Source of the DNA: Gordonia sputi NBRC 100414
Lineage (GTDB): Bacteria > Actinomycetota > Actinomycetes > Mycobacteriales > Mycobacteriaceae
Length of the DNA: 34,328 nucleotides
Direction: 5' to 3'
NCBI RefSeq assembly: GCF_000248055.1
Contig: NZ_BAFC01000056.1
Coordinates: forward strand, 1 to 34,328
This document shows positions 32,632 through 34,328 of this stretch, piece after piece. The translations under genes and the position numbers were made by a program. Positions within the stretch are counted from its first letter, which is position 1; the number at the start of each line of letters is the position of its first letter. Below the pieces are notes generated by a model. The model saw only the letters and a program-made list of their open reading frames with translations. It was not told where the DNA came from and searched no databases.

Positions 32632-34142
32632 AACTCGGGCAGGTCGTGGAAGCGTCGGCGCAGATGGCTGCGACCCGGTCACGCAAGCTCAAGACAGCCG
32701 AATTGGTTGAGCTCCTTGGTGCTGCGTCGAAGGATGAACTACCCATCGTGGTCACATGGCTCTCCGGCGAGGTGCCGCAGGGCAAGCTGGGGGTCGGCTG
32801 GCGATCGCTGGTGAACCTCGATGTGGACGGTGCCGAGGAGTCGAAGCTCGACGTGATCGATGTCGACGACGCGTTCGAGCAACTCGCCGCGGCCAGGGGA
32901 GCGGGGTCGGCAGCAGTCAGAAACAGCGTGTTGACAGGGCTTTTCGCGAACTCGACGCCGCCCGAACAGGACTTCCTGCGACGGTTGCTGACCGGTGAAC
33001 TGCGGCAGGGATCGTTGGCAGGGTTGATGGTCGACGCGGTGGCGCAAGCGACGGGTCAAGACGTCGATTCGGTGCGGCGCGCGCACATGCTGACCGGATC
33101 ACTATCGGAGACAGCGGTATTGGCCGCACATGGCGGCGACGAGGCGTTGCGTGGAGTGCGGCTACAGGTCGGACGCGCGATCGCACCGATGCTCGCGACT
33201 CCCGCCGACGACCTGCCGAGCGCGCTTGCCGACCTCGGCCCCGACGTCGTTGTCGACTTCAAACTCGACGGTGCACGAATTCAGGTGCACCGTAACGGCG
33301 GTGAGGTACGGGTGTTCACCCGCACGTTGCGGGACGTGACCGATAGGGTGCCCGACCTTGTCGAGGTTGTGCTCGGGTTGCCCTGTGAGACAGTCATTCT
33401 CGATGGTGAAACACTGATGCTCAGTGACGACGGCCGGCCGCGACCGTTCCAGGAGACCATGAGCCGGTTCGGGTCTGCCGCAGACGAGGCGAATCCTCAA
33501 CTGCTGCAACCGTTCTTCTTCGACTGCCTGCATCTCGACGGCCGCGATCTGATCGACCTGCCGCTGTCGGAGCGACTCGCGGCACTGGATTCGGTGGGTT
33601 CGGGTCTCCGTATTCCCTCTGTGGTCGACCCCGATGTCGAAGCGGCACAAGCACAATTCGCAGCGGCCATAGCGGAAGGCCACGAAGGGGTCATGGTCAA
33701 GTCGCGCAGCGGTGTGTACGCGGCGGGCCGTCGTGGGCGGACGTGGCAGAAGGTCAAACCGGTGCACACTCTTGACCTCGTGGTACTCGCCGCCGAGTGG
33801 GGATCGGGGCGTCGACGCGGCTGGCTATCGAATCTGCACCTGGGCGCACGCGACCCCGACGGCGGGCCGCCAATGATGGTCGGCAAGACGTTCAAGGGCC
33901 TGACCGACGAGATATTGCGTTGGCAGACGGAGGAGTTCCCCAAGTACGAGGAGTCGCGTACGGAGTGGGCGGTGTTCCTGCGTCCGGAGATAGTCGTGGA
34001 GATCGAACTCGACGGCGTGCAGCGCAGTTCAAGGTATCCGGGCGGGGTTGCCTTGCGGTTCGCCAGGGTGCTGCGGTATCGGCCCGACAAGACCGCCGCC
34101 GACGCCGACACCATCGACGCCGTGCGGGCGCTGCTGCCGTAG
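32628..34142 (+). CDS. ligB: ATP-dependent DNA ligase, LigB type
   Basis: 504 aa from GTG 32628, with AGGAG 5 bp upstream and a 4-bp overlap with sulP; an ATG at 32613 is a weaker option. It seals DNA nicks using ATP. The nucleotidyl-transfer lysine is Lys212 in FKLDGAR; further motifs are DGETLML, FFFDCLHLDGRDL, EGHEGVMVKS (motif IV) and WQKVKPVH (motif V). The N-terminal 195 residues are the DNA-binding domain (VVTWLSGEVPQGKLGVGWRSL, LLTGELRQGSLAGLMVDAVA). Length and sequence match M. tuberculosis LigB (Rv3062, about 507 aa). It is a non-essential extra ligase in relatives. Confidence 0.95.
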   Translation: MKLGQVVEASAQMAATRSRKLKTAELVELLGAASKDELPIVVTWLSGEVPQGKLGVGWRSLVNLDVDGAEESKLDVIDVDDAFEQLAAARGAGSAAVRNSVLTGLFANSTPPEQDFLRRLLTGELRQGSLAGLMVDAVAQATGQDVDSVRRAHMLTGSLSETAVLAAHGGDEALRGVRLQVGRAIAPMLATPADDLPSALADLGPDVVVDFKLDGARIQVHRNGGEVRVFTRTLRDVTDRVPDLVEVVLGLPCETVILDGETLMLSDDGRPRPFQETMSRFGSAADEANPQLLQPFFFDCLHLDGRDLIDLPLSERLAALDSVGSGLRIPSVVDPDVEAAQAQFAAAIAEGHEGVMVKSRSGVYAAGRRGRTWQKVKPVHTLDLVVLAAEWGSGRRRGWLSNLHLGARDPDGGPPMMVGKTFKGLTDEILRWQTEEFPKYEESRTEWAVFLRPEIVVEIELDGVQRSSRYPGGVALRFARVLRYRPDKTAADADTIDAVRALLP

Positions 34143-34159
34143 GGGGCGCTCGGCGGCCG

Positions 34160-34328
34160 AGCCACGCTTCGCTGGTCGAGCTTGTCGAGACCACCCCACC
34201 GCTGGTCGAGCTTGTCGAGACCACCCACCCCGCCGGTCGAGCCTCCACCCGCTGGTCGAGCTTGTCGAGACCACCCACCGCGCTGCCGAGCCACACACCG
34301 CTGGTGATTTCGACTCGGCTGCTCGCTC
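34160..34328. repeat. Palindromic repeat cluster (GGTC type) at the window edge
   Basis: Three full GGTC-type cores (34174-34192, 34204-34222 and 34254-34272) with degenerate half units between them, then the start of a 50-bp long form at 34303 that is cut by the window end. Confidence 0.9.

Overview
The window is a high-GC chromosomal segment from a mycolic-acid actinobacterium of the Mycobacteriales (Gordonia/Rhodococcus/Williamsia-like). Evidence for this: an S-(hydroxymethyl)mycothiol dehydrogenase (mycothiol users), a LigB-type ATP-dependent DNA ligase and a DesA3-like desaturase close to mycobacterial proteins, DUF3558 and DUF6777 surface proteins, many GTG starts, and a dispersed palindromic repeat between genes. 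The genus is inferred, not proven.

Layout. (1) 1-4400: acyl-CoA desaturase; PucR-type regulator divergent from an EthA-like Baeyer-Villiger monooxygenase (BVMO). (2) 4400-7340: small lower-GC lipoprotein pair and a DUF6777 membrane-anchored surface protein. (3) 7590-16090: flavin-binding PPOX protein, AMP-forming acyl-CoA synthetase, GAF-LuxR and IclR regulators, then a tightly overlapping pobA-pcaH-pcaG-pcaB-pcaC operon that takes 4-hydroxybenzoate through protocatechuate to the enol-lactone. (4) 16240-19740: two divergent small proteins sharing a Rho_N/SAP-like domain, a zinc alcohol dehydrogenase and a LuxR regulator with an ATPase-like module. (5) 19870-24720: an AcoR-type GAF/AAA-like/Fis regulator divergent from a BVMO plus family VIII esterase pair, which looks like a ketone-to-ester-to-alcohol and acid module. 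(6) 24820-26095: an IS3-family element with a -1 frameshift signal. (7) 26286-34142: mscR plus an MBL-fold hydrolase (formaldehyde detoxification), a small lipoprotein cassette between two imperfect 73-bp direct repeats, an MFS transporter, a DoxX protein under a probable iron box, a SulP transporter with a short upstream ORF, and ligB.

The most unusual content is the repeat family. A 27-bp short form and a 50-bp long form share their ends. The 19-bp core exists as a GATC or a GGTC type, with paired changes at both ends in all ten copies. Copies supply the stop codons of three genes, and one array is translated in frame inside the acyl-CoA synthetase. The second unusual item is the duplicated gene-end-plus-terminator that brackets the lipoprotein gene, which looks like the footprint of an integration or duplication event.

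No tRNA, rRNA or CRISPR array was recognised. No gap between genes exceeds 300 bases.
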